A stretch of DNA of 14,721 bases, from NCBI GenBank assembly GCA_019234745.1, contig JAFAKZ010000201.1:1-14721 (forward strand), read 5' to 3'. A model generated the notes under the pieces. The model made no database searches, was not told where the DNA came from, and saw only the letters and a list, made by a program, of their open reading frames with translations. Each line of letters begins with the position of its first letter. The first letter of the stretch is position 1. The translations under genes were made by a program, and so were the position numbers. Positions 6,607 through 13,578 of the stretch are shown one piece after another. Source of the DNA: Burkholderiales bacterium (GTDB lineage Bacteria; Pseudomonadota; Gammaproteobacteria; Burkholderiales; Chitinimonadaceae).

Positions 6607-6624
6607 CAATCCTCTGGAGGAATG

Positions 6625-7659
6625 ATGTCCGATACGCGAACGCAGCTGCGCGTGGCTGTGCTGTTCGGTGGCGCCAGCGAGGAGCGCGACGTTTCCGTCG
6701 CCAGTGGCGCACAGGTGGTGAAAGCCTTGCGCGAGCAGGGGCACGAAGTGATCGCCGTCGACACCGCGCGCGGGCGGCTCACGGCTGAGGCGGAAGCACG
6801 TTTGCTGGAGGCAAGCGTAGCAATGGCGCCGCCCGACGCGCAGTCTCTTGCCCTGATCAGGCAGGACGGCTACAACGTGCTGCCGACGTCCGACCTGGCC
6901 GGCGTGGACGTCGTGTTCCTGGCGCTGCATGGCGGCACGGGCGAAGACGGCACGCTGCAGGCCATGCTCGATCTCGCCGGCATCCCCTATACGGGCAGCG
7001 GCCATGCGGCGAGCGCCATTGCCATGGACAAGGATATGTCCAAGCGCCTATTCCTCGCGGCTGGTATTCCCACGGCGCCGTGGTTGATGGCGCCGGCCGG
7101 CGCTGAGGATATCGACCGTCATTTGGGCTACCCGCTGGTGGTGAAGCCGAACAAGCAGGGCTCGACGGTTGGCTTGTCCGTCGTGCATCGGCCTGCCGAA
7201 CTGGATGTTGCAATCACCCGCGCACAGGCCTTTGGTGACGAGGTTATGCTGGAACGCTTTGTCGCCGGGCGAGAGATCACGGTGGGTGTTCTGGATGGCG
7301 AGGCGCTACCGGTGGGCGAGATCGTGCTGACGCGCGATGACGTGTTCGATTACGAAGCCAAGTACCAGGCAGGCGCCGTTGAGGAGATATTCCCGGCCGA
7401 TCTGCCCGATGCCATTGCGCGCGAGGCACAGGCGCTGGCCCTGCGCGTACATGGCGCACTCAAGCTGTCGGGCTACAGCCGCAGCGATTTCCGCCTGGAT
7501 GCGGGGGGGCGGCTGTGGTGCCTGGAGGTCAACACGCTGCCGGGCATGACGGCCAACAGCCTGTTACCCAAGGCGGCGCGCGCGGCCGGCATTGCTTTCC
7601 CAGTTTTGTGCGAGCGCATCTGTCGCATCGCGCTCGCAAAAGTGTCGCGAAAAGCCTGA
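6625..7659 (+). CDS. ddl: D-alanine--D-alanine ligase
   Basis: A 344-residue ATP-grasp ligase that joins two D-alanines for the peptidoglycan stem peptide. Family blocks in order: VLFGGASEERDVSVASG (N-terminal D-Ala site with the catalytic Glu), LALHGGTGEDGTLQAML, GIPYTGSG, MDKDMSKRLF and VVKPNKQGSTVGL (ATP-binding lysines), EVMLERFVAGREITVGVL, the omega loop YEAKY, SRSDFRLD (Arg and metal Asp), and LEVNTLPGMTANSLLP (metal Asn, substrate Ser). The tyrosine in YEAKY points to D-Ala as second substrate rather than D-lactate. I take the second of two adjacent ATGs (6625), because the strong TGGAGG at 6615-6620 is only one base from the first. At 344 residues it is longer than DdlB (about 306), with an extra segment near residues 45-75. 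It is not in a division/cell-wall gene cluster, so it may be a second, DdlA-type copy. Confidence 0.9.
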   Translation: MSDTRTQLRVAVLFGGASEERDVSVASGAQVVKALREQGHEVIAVDTARGRLTAEAEARLLEASVAMAPPDAQSLALIRQDGYNVLPTSDLAGVDVVFLALHGGTGEDGTLQAMLDLAGIPYTGSGHAASAIAMDKDMSKRLFLAAGIPTAPWLMAPAGAEDIDRHLGYPLVVKPNKQGSTVGLSVVHRPAELDVAITRAQAFGDEVMLERFVAGREITVGVLDGEALPVGEIVLTRDDVFDYEAKYQAGAVEEIFPADLPDAIAREAQALALRVHGALKLSGYSRSDFRLDAGGRLWCLEVNTLPGMTANSLLPKAARAAGIAFPVLCERICRIALAKVSRKA

Positions 7660-7684
7660 ACGGTTGCGAGGAAAGTACGGACGG

Positions 7685-7720
7685 CCTTCTTTGCCGTAAG
7701 GGAAATATGCCAGAATCATG
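7685..7720 (+). promoter_or_regulatory. Candidate sigma-70 promoter for the PilZ-like gene
   Basis: TTGCCG (7691-7696) and AATCAT (7714-7719) are separated by 17 bases; each matches 4 of 6 consensus positions. A weak 5-bp hairpin (ACGGC 7681-7685, GCCGT 7693-7697) overlaps the start of it and may be the end of the ddl transcript. The evidence is spacing and position only. Confidence 0.3.
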
Positions 7721-7817
7721 ACGAGGCAATTGTGAATTAGTTGCCTTGCAAGATTCCGACGCCTCTGGATGGTCTGGATGCCTGAACGGAGCTTGCAGCC
7801 ACAGGAATCTGCACCTC

Positions 7818-9383
7818 ATGATCGGTAACGTCAAGCAACTGTTGTCCCGCGTCCTGGACACCCGCGCCGATCGCTTCGCTGCTTCGCTCGCTCAGCTCGA
7901 TCACGAAAGCCCTATTCTTGCCATGCAATCCATGGCCGAGTGGCTGGGGCGCGACTCCAACCGCGAGCTACTGCAGCAGGACGGCATTACGCTGATGAAT
8001 GCGGCCGACGACCGCCTGCGTCATGTTGCCGACCGGGCCATGCAGGAGTTGGTGACAGCCGCCAACAATCAAGCGCGCACCACACTGCTTCTGCGCGCCA
8101 TGTTCCCCTACCTGCGGGCCGTGCGCGATGGCTATCACGAATCGCTCAACCGCGAGGTGGTGCACCTGGCCAAGAAGCCGGCCACCTTTGCCATGCTGCA
8201 GACGGCCGTCACCAACTGGCTGTACTGGACGGGCCGCTACCATATTGTCCACTTTCTGATCGAGCCGGGTGCCAGCCGCCTGCCCTGGCACGAGATCCAG
8301 CCCACCGTCGCCTATGCGCTGAGCCACGGCGGCGGCCTGAGCGCCGTGGCAGCCGACGGGGTGACGGATGCCGTCCACCTGCAGCAGCAGCTTGCGCGCC
8401 TGGTGCTGCTGGCCCGCTCGGTTTCCGTCGACCTGCAGGGCCGGCAGTTGCTGATCGCAGACCGCATTGCCGACTCGCTGGCCGAGTTCACGCGCGTCAG
8501 CACCAAGCACTCAGCCGACACGCCCTTCGGCCACGGCGGCAATACAGACAACGCCCCTACCGTGCTGAGCCAGCTGCCCACGCGTGCGCCAGAAGGCCGC
8601 AGCGGCCTGTACTACGGGCTGGAGCAAAGCCTGCACGAGTTGGTTGGCCTGGAGTACCAGATCAAGCTCAACAATGCCTTGCCCGACATGCTGAACCCGG
8701 ATGGTTCGCTCGGCGTGGCCGAGACGCTGATCGTCATCAAGCACCTGAAGAATCGCTGGAGCGGCAAGAAGATGCGCCGCGTGTCGGAGCGCCGCGCGAT
8801 CTCCGGCAATCTTACGGTGGCCTATGAATTCGCCACTATCCGCAAACAGCTGACGCAACATGCGCCCCAGCAGCAGCGCAGCGCTTTCGTGCGCGACGAA
8901 GCCAAGCTGGAGCCCGGTGAGATCGTCGATGCCAGCCTCAACGGCCTGGGCCTGAAATTGACGCGCCACATGGGCTGGTTGCGCGTGGGTCAGCTGTTGG
9001 GCATCCGCATCGAGTCCGACCCCGTCTGGCGCATTGGCATGGTGCGCCGGTCGGCACAGGCCGGGCAGCGCGAGATGCTGGCCGGCGTGCAGCTGCTGGG
9101 GCGCGAGCCGGAAGCGATTTCGCTTAGCGCCAAGGGTGCCATGAGCCAGGCAGGCCTGGTCGCTGCGGCACCGGCCTCGGATATGGTGCAGGCCATCTAC
9201 CTGCGCCCCGCCAAGGGCGAAGCCCAGCATCTGCTGATCTGCGCCGGCAACGCATTGGACGCTGGCCGTACCTACCGCGCAAGTTCTGCGCGCGATGGCG
9301 TGATCGACCTGCGGGTGATCGCGACCGAGGATATCGGTGCGGACTGCGTGATCTACAGCGCCCAGCGCGCGGATATTTCCTAG
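7818..9383 (+). CDS. Large protein of unknown function with a PilZ-like C-terminal region
   Basis: A 521-residue cytoplasmic protein without signal peptide or membrane segments. Residues 1 to about 330 are mostly helical and I do not recognise the family; features are LRAMFPYLRAVRDGYHESLN, then NWLYWTGRYHIVHFLIEPG, and IVIKHLKNRWSGKKMRRVSE before the final region. From about residue 345 to 430 it resembles a PilZ domain: an Arg-rich lead (RSAFVR), then D371-A-S-L-N-G, which fits the D/N-x-S-x-x-G c-di-GMP motif, and WRIGMVRRS...VQLLG, the usual last strands. The leading Arg pair is R-x4-R rather than R-x3-R, so c-di-GMP binding is uncertain. A last domain of about 90 residues follows. I chose ATG 7818 over an in-frame TTG at 7746, because AGGA at 7803-7806 precedes it and the extra 24 residues look non-coding; the spacing (11 bases) is long, so the start is uncertain. 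Two other genes in the window end by convergence 12 bases away. Confidence 0.65.
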   Translation: MIGNVKQLLSRVLDTRADRFAASLAQLDHESPILAMQSMAEWLGRDSNRELLQQDGITLMNAADDRLRHVADRAMQELVTAANNQARTTLLLRAMFPYLRAVRDGYHESLNREVVHLAKKPATFAMLQTAVTNWLYWTGRYHIVHFLIEPGASRLPWHEIQPTVAYALSHGGGLSAVAADGVTDAVHLQQQLARLVLLARSVSVDLQGRQLLIADRIADSLAEFTRVSTKHSADTPFGHGGNTDNAPTVLSQLPTRAPEGRSGLYYGLEQSLHELVGLEYQIKLNNALPDMLNPDGSLGVAETLIVIKHLKNRWSGKKMRRVSERRAISGNLTVAYEFATIRKQLTQHAPQQQRSAFVRDEAKLEPGEIVDASLNGLGLKLTRHMGWLRVGQLLGIRIESDPVWRIGMVRRSAQAGQREMLAGVQLLGREPEAISLSAKGAMSQAGLVAAAPASDMVQAIYLRPAKGEAQHLLICAGNALDAGRTYRASSARDGVIDLRVIATEDIGADCVIYSAQRADIS

Positions 9384-9395
9384 GAATCCGTGCAA

Positions 9396-10163
9396 TTACC
9401 GTAAGGGCGGCGGCGTCCAGTCGTATCTGCGCTGCAGCTCGCGATACGCCTCACTGGCCAGGAAGCGTGGCAGCGCGCGGTCAAACGCGTCGCGCACATG
9501 CTGGTCCGCAAAGGCCAGCTTGAACGGGTGGGGTGGAAAAATCGGGTGGATGGCAAGCGGTTGCGTCGTGTCGATGCTCGTGGGTAGTTCCCGATTGGCA
9601 TAGCGGAAGATGACGGGGTCGCCGATGACGATGTCCACGCGGTGCGCGTAGAGCAGGTTGTTGCGCAGCGACTGCGGGCTCATCTCCTGGTAGCGCTCGT
9701 TCGCATCCGCCATCTGCCGGAAGGCATCGCTGATCTGCACACGCGCCGTCTGGAACGTGGCGATCGAGTGGCCTGCCAGGTCGGCCACGTTCTCTATCCT
9801 GAAGCCCGACTCGGCCAAGGAAATTGCGGCGATGTGGTAGGCGATATAGGGCTGCGAGTAGTAGCCGGGCAGGCCGCTCGATTCCGTCACCGTCGCGGCC
9901 GCGTCGAGCGCATGGGCACGGTACAGGGCATGCATGCGCGCCAGCGGCGCGAAATACGGCTCCAGCCTGTAGCCTGCCAGCGTCAGCGTTCCCTCGATGA
10001 TGCCGTATTCGATGCCGCCACCACGGCCGGCGATAAGGTAGGGCGGCTGGCTATCCCCCATGCCTACACGTACGACAGGAAGCTTTGCCGCCGCGACGCC
10101 ACCATCCGGCATCGCAACAAGGAAAGACAGCGCGATCGCGGCGATGCCGCCCCGTAGCCTCAT
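9396..10163 (-). CDS. Periplasmic solute-binding protein, amino-acid-type (SBP_bac_3-like)
   Basis: A 255-residue secreted protein. The start is ATG 10163, which overlaps the stop of the upstream gene as ATGA, a sign of coupled translation; an upstream in-frame start at 10193 would spoil the signal peptide. A signal peptide (MRLRGGIAAIALSFLVAM, cleavage near GVAAA-K) leads into KLPVVRVGMGDSQPPYLIAG, the usual first strand and binding loop of the type-II binding fold, then GGIEYGIIEGTLTLAGYRLE and a long second lobe (GHSIATFQ, DIVIGDPVI). Such proteins bind amino acids or related small molecules for import or signalling, but no permease or ATPase is near. Key ligand residues are not clear enough to name the substrate. 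It is the second gene of a two-gene unit with the gene at 10160-10906, and it ends 12 bases from the convergent PilZ-like gene. Confidence 0.75.
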   Translation of the reverse strand: MRLRGGIAAIALSFLVAMPDGGVAAAKLPVVRVGMGDSQPPYLIAGRGGGIEYGIIEGTLTLAGYRLEPYFAPLARMHALYRAHALDAAATVTESSGLPGYYSQPYIAYHIAAISLAESGFRIENVADLAGHSIATFQTARVQISDAFRQMADANERYQEMSPQSLRNNLLYAHRVDIVIGDPVIFRYANRELPTSIDTTQPLAIHPIFPPHPFKLAFADQHVRDAFDRALPRFLASEAYRELQRRYDWTPPPLR

Positions 10164-10906
10164 TGACCGTACTTGCTCAGCACAGCCTTCCACTGCGGGT
10201 CGTTCGGCATGGCCTTGACGATGGCTTCGAGCGCCTCATACAGCCCGGCCGGCGCGCGCTTATCGACCATCAGGTGGCGCGTGATCTTGCTGATGGGCGT
10301 CTTGGCGACCGTGAACTTGCCGGCAAAGTTAGGCTGCGTCTGCAGGTACTTGATGGCAGACTCGTTCATGATGGCGAAGTCGATCTTGCCCGCCAGCAGT
10401 TTTTCGAGATTCTTGTCGTCGCTCGCGGCGTCGTCGCGCTTGATGCTGGTACCCAGTTCCGGCTCCATGGGCTTGTAGACGAAGCCAAGTATGCCACCCC
10501 CCGTCTTGCCTTTGAGCGCTGCCTTGTCGCCCTTGAAGTCCACGGGCTTGGCGGTCGTCGACACGACCTGGGTTTCGTCCGTCATGAAGCTATCGGTCCA
10601 GTTGTACTTGGTCTTGCCCTCGTCGCCCAGGAAGGCAGGGTTGGTAAAGGCCACCACGCCCTTGAATTCCGGATTATTGAGCACCGCGTAGTTCAGCTTG
10701 CTGCGCGCCACATTGCTCAGGTGCAGGGTGAACTTGCCTGCCAGCTTGGCATTGAGATAGTCGGTGAGGTCCTTGCCAATGCCGCCGTCGGGCAGGATGA
10801 ACGGCGCGTCGATGTAGTTGTACATGGGCACCGGGTCGGCAGCGGCGGCGAGCGCGCATGCGGCGAGAAGAATAAGGCTGACGGCAATGCGCGACAGGAT
10901 GGACAT
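10160..10906 (-). CDS. Periplasmic solute-binding protein of the PBP-like II fold
   Basis: A 248-residue secreted protein. The signal peptide is clear: MSILSRIAVSLILLAACALA with cleavage near AAA-D. The mature part, DPVPMYNYIDAPFILPDGG, has a first-strand start like small amino-acid-binding proteins, with a shorter first loop; later blocks include GVVAFTNPAFLGDEGKTKYN, ETQVVSTTAKP, LLAGKIDFAIMNESAIKYL and a C-terminal helix ending WKAVLSKYGQ. The 'LLAGKIDFAIMNE' block matches the second-lobe strand and helix where these proteins contact their ligand. AAGGA 6-10 bases before ATG 10906 is a good ribosome-binding site. It precedes the next solute-binding gene with a 4-base overlap. Divergent to it, 175 bases away, is a third such gene. 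Two related proteins in one transcript suggest shared regulation with different ligands. Fold assignment is good; ligand unknown. Confidence 0.75.
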   Translation of the reverse strand: MSILSRIAVSLILLAACALAAAADPVPMYNYIDAPFILPDGGIGKDLTDYLNAKLAGKFTLHLSNVARSKLNYAVLNNPEFKGVVAFTNPAFLGDEGKTKYNWTDSFMTDETQVVSTTAKPVDFKGDKAALKGKTGGGILGFVYKPMEPELGTSIKRDDAASDDKNLEKLLAGKIDFAIMNESAIKYLQTQPNFAGKFTVAKTPISKITRHLMVDKRAPAGLYEALEAIVKAMPNDPQWKAVLSKYGQ

Positions 10907-11081
10907 GGCGTTCCTTGGAAGAGGTGGTGAGCGTTTTCGACATTAACCAAGGTAGTCGATGGCTGCCGTCATGCAAGCACGTTGCTGCAGTTCTATGCGC
11001 GCTTTCCTATACTGGCACGGGGCGAGGCGGCATTCGACTGCTGGCCCGTGATCAGAACAATCAGACTGTGGGCGTGTACGG
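10907..11081. promoter_or_regulatory. Divergent promoter region between two solute-binding protein genes
   Basis: This 175-base stretch must carry the starts for both directions. TATACT at 11008-11013 is a good plus-strand -10, but the nearest -35-like hexamer (TTGCTG, 10982-10987) is 20 bases away, longer than ideal. The palindrome TGAT-7 bases-ATCA lies at about 11048-11062. No clear operator is otherwise seen. Confidence 0.3.
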
Positions 11082-11807
11082 ATGCGGTATTGGTGCCGAT
11101 TGGGCCTGATATGGTTCTTGTCGTTTGCTGCATGCGCAGCCGACCTTCGTTTTCTCTGCGCGAACATTCAGCCTTATTGCTACATGGACCACGGTCATTT
11201 GACCGGCGTGTCGGCAGAGCTCGTCGACGAACTGGCACGGCGCCAGGGCGTGACCATCGCTGGCGAATTGGTGCCCTATGCCCGCGCCGTACGCGAGGTG
11301 AATGGGCGGCCGGACGTGCTGGTAGCCCAGATAGGCCGCACGCCGGTCCGCGAAGGCAAGTACCTATGGCTAGCACCGCTGTTCGAAGAGCCATTTCTGG
11401 TCTACGTCCGTAAGGACGGTAAGATCGATCCGGACATCATCACGGGGAGCCGACATGGCGCGGTGGGTGTGCTGCGCGATGCGCTCAGCGACGAATTGGC
11501 AAAGTCGCTTGGCATAGCATCGTTGGACCCTTCATCCGACGAGGCGACCAATGCGCGCAAGCTGCAGGCGGGCCATATTGACGCGTGGCTTGCGTCGAAG
11601 AATACGGCCGAGTTCGCAATGCGCCAGGCCAATATGGACCCGTCCGAAGTCGCGCACGGACCTGTCCTGCGTACGTACACGCTCTATCTGGTATCCGGGC
11701 GCGGCCGAGCCGGCATGAGCACGGCCGGCTGGGCGAAGGTACTCGAGGAGATGAAGGCGGACGGCACCTACCAGCGCATACTGGCCCACTACGGTTATGA
11801 GCAGTAA
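11082..11807 (+). CDS. Periplasmic solute-binding protein, amino-acid-type (SBP_bac_3-like)
   Basis: A 241-residue secreted protein. A short signal peptide (MRYWCRLGLIWFLSFAACA-A) is followed by ADLRFLCANIQPYCYMDHG, whose spacing fits the first strand and aromatic binding loop of this fold, then HLTGVSAELVDELARRQGVT (typical 'G-x-x-x-D-L' helix), VLVAQIGRTPVREGKYLWL, and the second lobe starting RHGAVGVLRDALSDELAK. The C-terminal helix, GWAKVLEEMKADGTYQRILA, has the family's usual end. The ligand is unknown. It is the closest of the three neighbours to a standard SBP_bac_3 protein, though two Cys in the mature N-terminal part (FLCANIQPYC) are unusual and could form a disulphide. There are no transporter genes near. 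It ends 5 bases before the stop of the convergent Lrp-type gene, with no terminator between. Confidence 0.8.
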   Translation: MRYWCRLGLIWFLSFAACAADLRFLCANIQPYCYMDHGHLTGVSAELVDELARRQGVTIAGELVPYARAVREVNGRPDVLVAQIGRTPVREGKYLWLAPLFEEPFLVYVRKDGKIDPDIITGSRHGAVGVLRDALSDELAKSLGIASLDPSSDEATNARKLQAGHIDAWLASKNTAEFAMRQANMDPSEVAHGPVLRTYTLYLVSGRGRAGMSTAGWAKVLEEMKADGTYQRILAHYGYEQ

Positions 11808-11812
11808 ATAAG

Positions 11813-12301
11813 CTACTCCTTGCCGGCCGGCCGCTTGAGGTGCGTGAGCGGCAGCGCCGTCGTCTGCTTGATCGCCTCCAGCACGAAGCTCGATTTCACG
11901 TCGACCACGCCTGGGTGCTGCAGGAGCGTATCCATCACGAAGCGCGAGAAGTGCGCCAGGTCTTCGAATACCACGCGCAGCAGATAGTCCATTTCGCCCG
12001 CCATGGCGTGGCAGGACACGACCTCGGGCCACTGCTGGACCGCTTTCGCAAAGCCCGCGAAATTGCGTTCGCGCTTGTCCAGCATCACACGCACGAAGGC
12101 CTCCAGCCCCAGGCCGATCTTGGCCGGTTCCAAGAGCGCAACGTAGCGCGCGATCACGCCGCTCGTCTCCAGGCGCTTGAGCCGCCGCAGGGTGGGGGAG
12201 GGCGATAGGTTTATGGTCTCGGCCAGCTCCAGGTTGGTCAGCCGGCCATCTTCCTGCAGTGCGGCGAGTATCTTGAGATCGATCTTGTCCAGCTCTACCA
12301 T
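11813..12301 (-). CDS. Lrp/AsnC-family transcriptional regulator
   Basis: A 162-residue regulator, the usual family length. Residues 1-60 hold the winged helix-turn-helix (LDKIDLKILAALQEDGRLTN, then LELAETINLSPSPTLRRLKR as recognition region, and GVIARYVALL). Residues about 65-150 form the RAM ligand-binding domain (GLEAFVRVMLDKRERNFAGF, MAGEMDYLLRVVFEDLAHF), where an amino acid binds in this family and controls oligomer state. The gene is divergent from hpd with about 200 bases between, and no other target is adjacent. Lrp-type regulators beside tyrosine/phenylalanine catabolic genes usually sense the aromatic amino acid, so regulation of hpd-VOC-phhA is a well-grounded inference, not shown. 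The start is ATG 12301; the ribosome-binding site on the minus strand is not strong. Confidence 0.92.
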   Translation of the reverse strand: MVELDKIDLKILAALQEDGRLTNLELAETINLSPSPTLRRLKRLETSGVIARYVALLEPAKIGLGLEAFVRVMLDKRERNFAGFAKAVQQWPEVVSCHAMAGEMDYLLRVVFEDLAHFSRFVMDTLLQHPGVVDVKSSFVLEAIKQTTALPLTHLKRPAGKE

Positions 12302-12325
12302 GTTCTTGCGCCATTCGATTCAATG

Positions 12326-12342
12326 TTGGCATTTTATGCCAA
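12326..12342. promoter_or_regulatory. Candidate operator palindrome in the Lrp-hpd divergent region
   Basis: TTGGCAT-TTT-ATGCCAA is a perfect 17-bp palindrome with 7-bp arms, 24 bases upstream of the Lrp-type gene. A related half (TGGCAT, within the palindrome ATGC-TCTG-GCAT at 12396-12407) lies about 60 bases further towards hpd. Size and symmetry fit Lrp-family boxes; binding is inferred. Confidence 0.5.
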
Positions 12343-12498
12343 TGCTGCGCCGCTTTCAGGGGGATTTTGCAAGCACATTGCGCGGTCAAATTCGTATGCT
12401 CTGGCATCTTTCGGCGCTGGGATTCTATGCTGATTTATCGGCGCTCCGAACACACATCGCGGTGACGTTCCGCCCCCAATCAAAGAGAGGATGACAGC

Positions 12499-13578
12499 AT
12501 GTCGGATTTGTTCGAAAACCCCATGGGCCTGATGGGTTTTGAGTTCGTGGAATTCGCCTCGCCCACACCCAATGTGCTCGAACCCCTGTTCGAAAAGATG
12601 GGCTTCACGCTGGTGGCGCGCCATCGCTCCAAGGACGTGGTGCTGTACCGCCAGGGCGACATCAACTTCATCGTGAACCGCGAGCCGAAGAGCAACGCCG
12701 GCTACTTCGCGGCCGAGCACGGCCCGTCCGCCTGCGGCCTGGCCTTCCGCGTGAAAGATTCGCATGCCGCCTACAAGCGTGCGCTGGAACTGGGCGCCCA
12801 GCCCATCGACGTGCCGACCGGCCCGATGGAGCTGAAGCTGCCCGCCATCAAGGGCATCGGCGGCGCGCCGCTCTACCTGATCGACCGCTTCGAAGAAGGC
12901 AAGTCGATCTACGATATCGACTTCGAGTTCATCGAGGGCGTGGATCGCCACCCCGTGGGCTACGGCTTCACCGTCGTCGATCACCTCACGCATAACGTCT
13001 ACCGCGGCCGCATGAAGTTCTGGGCTGAGTTCTACGAGCGCATGTTCAACTTCCGCGAAATCCGCTACTTCGACATCAAGGGCGAGTACACGGGCCTGAC
13101 CTCGCGTGCCATGACGGCGCCTGACGGCAAGATCCGCATCCCGCTGAACGAAGAGTCCTCCAAGGGCTCGGGCCAGATCGAAGAATTCCTGATGAAGTTC
13201 AACGGCGAAGGCATCCAGCACATCGCTCTGTTCACGAATGACATCATCAAGAGTATCGATATGCTGAAGGAAGCCGGCGTGCCGCTGATGACGGCCCCGC
13301 GCGACACTTATTACGAGATGCTGGAAGAGCGCCTGCCCGGCCATGGCGAGGACGTGAGCGCCCTGCAAACCCGCGGCATCCTGCTGGACGGCACCACGAA
13401 CGGCGAAAAGCGCCTGCTGCTGCAGATCTTCTCCGAAACGGTGTTGGGCCCCGTGTTCTTCGAATTCATCCAGCGCAAGGGCGACGACGGCTTTGGCGAA
13501 GGCAACTTCAAGGCCCTGTTCGAATCGCTGGAACGCGACCAGATTCGCCGCGGCGTGCTGCAGGTGGAGAAGCAATGA
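12499..13578 (+). CDS. hpd: 4-hydroxyphenylpyruvate dioxygenase
   Basis: A 359-residue, non-haem iron(II) dioxygenase that turns 4-hydroxyphenylpyruvate and oxygen into homogentisate and CO2 in tyrosine breakdown. It consists of two VOC (vicinal oxygen chelate) domains; only the C-terminal one carries the metal. The three ligands are visible and fall where the family has them: H162 in VVDHLTHNV, H241 in GIQHIALFTND, and E322 in PVFFEFIQRKGDDGFGEGNF, which is also the signature block. The C-terminal FKALFESLERDQIRRGVL is the usual helix that gates the site. Length equals that of the Pseudomonas enzyme, so it is complete. GAGAGGA with a 7-base spacer supports ATG 12499. It is first of a three-gene operon; its stop overlaps the start of the next gene (TGATG). 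Regulation is probably by the divergent Lrp-type gene. Confidence in function is high. Confidence 0.97.
   Translation: MSDLFENPMGLMGFEFVEFASPTPNVLEPLFEKMGFTLVARHRSKDVVLYRQGDINFIVNREPKSNAGYFAAEHGPSACGLAFRVKDSHAAYKRALELGAQPIDVPTGPMELKLPAIKGIGGAPLYLIDRFEEGKSIYDIDFEFIEGVDRHPVGYGFTVVDHLTHNVYRGRMKFWAEFYERMFNFREIRYFDIKGEYTGLTSRAMTAPDGKIRIPLNEESSKGSGQIEEFLMKFNGEGIQHIALFTNDIIKSIDMLKEAGVPLMTAPRDTYYEMLEERLPGHGEDVSALQTRGILLDGTTNGEKRLLLQIFSETVLGPVFFEFIQRKGDDGFGEGNFKALFESLERDQIRRGVLQVEKQ

Noticed and set aside
5326..7005. A 559-codon open frame on the minus strand
   Set aside because: It runs antisense through the GNAT, dapA and ddl genes, which have clear conserved motifs. Its product is rich in Arg, His, Gln and Ala with no recognisable domain, as expected for a shadow frame in GC-rich DNA.
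8511..9395. A 294-codon open frame on the minus strand opposite the PilZ-like gene
   Set aside because: No recognisable domain and antisense composition; the plus-strand frame has a coherent protein-like pattern over its full length.
10164..10193. An upstream start at 10193 for the second minus-strand solute-binding gene
   Set aside because: It would put ten polar residues ahead of a clean signal peptide and overlap the upstream gene deeply; ATG 10163 gives an ATGA overlap.
12402..12415. A sigma-54-like element (TGGCAT...GGC) upstream of hpd
   Set aside because: The GG and GC pairs are 9 bases apart rather than 10, and the -12 block lacks the TTGC pattern.
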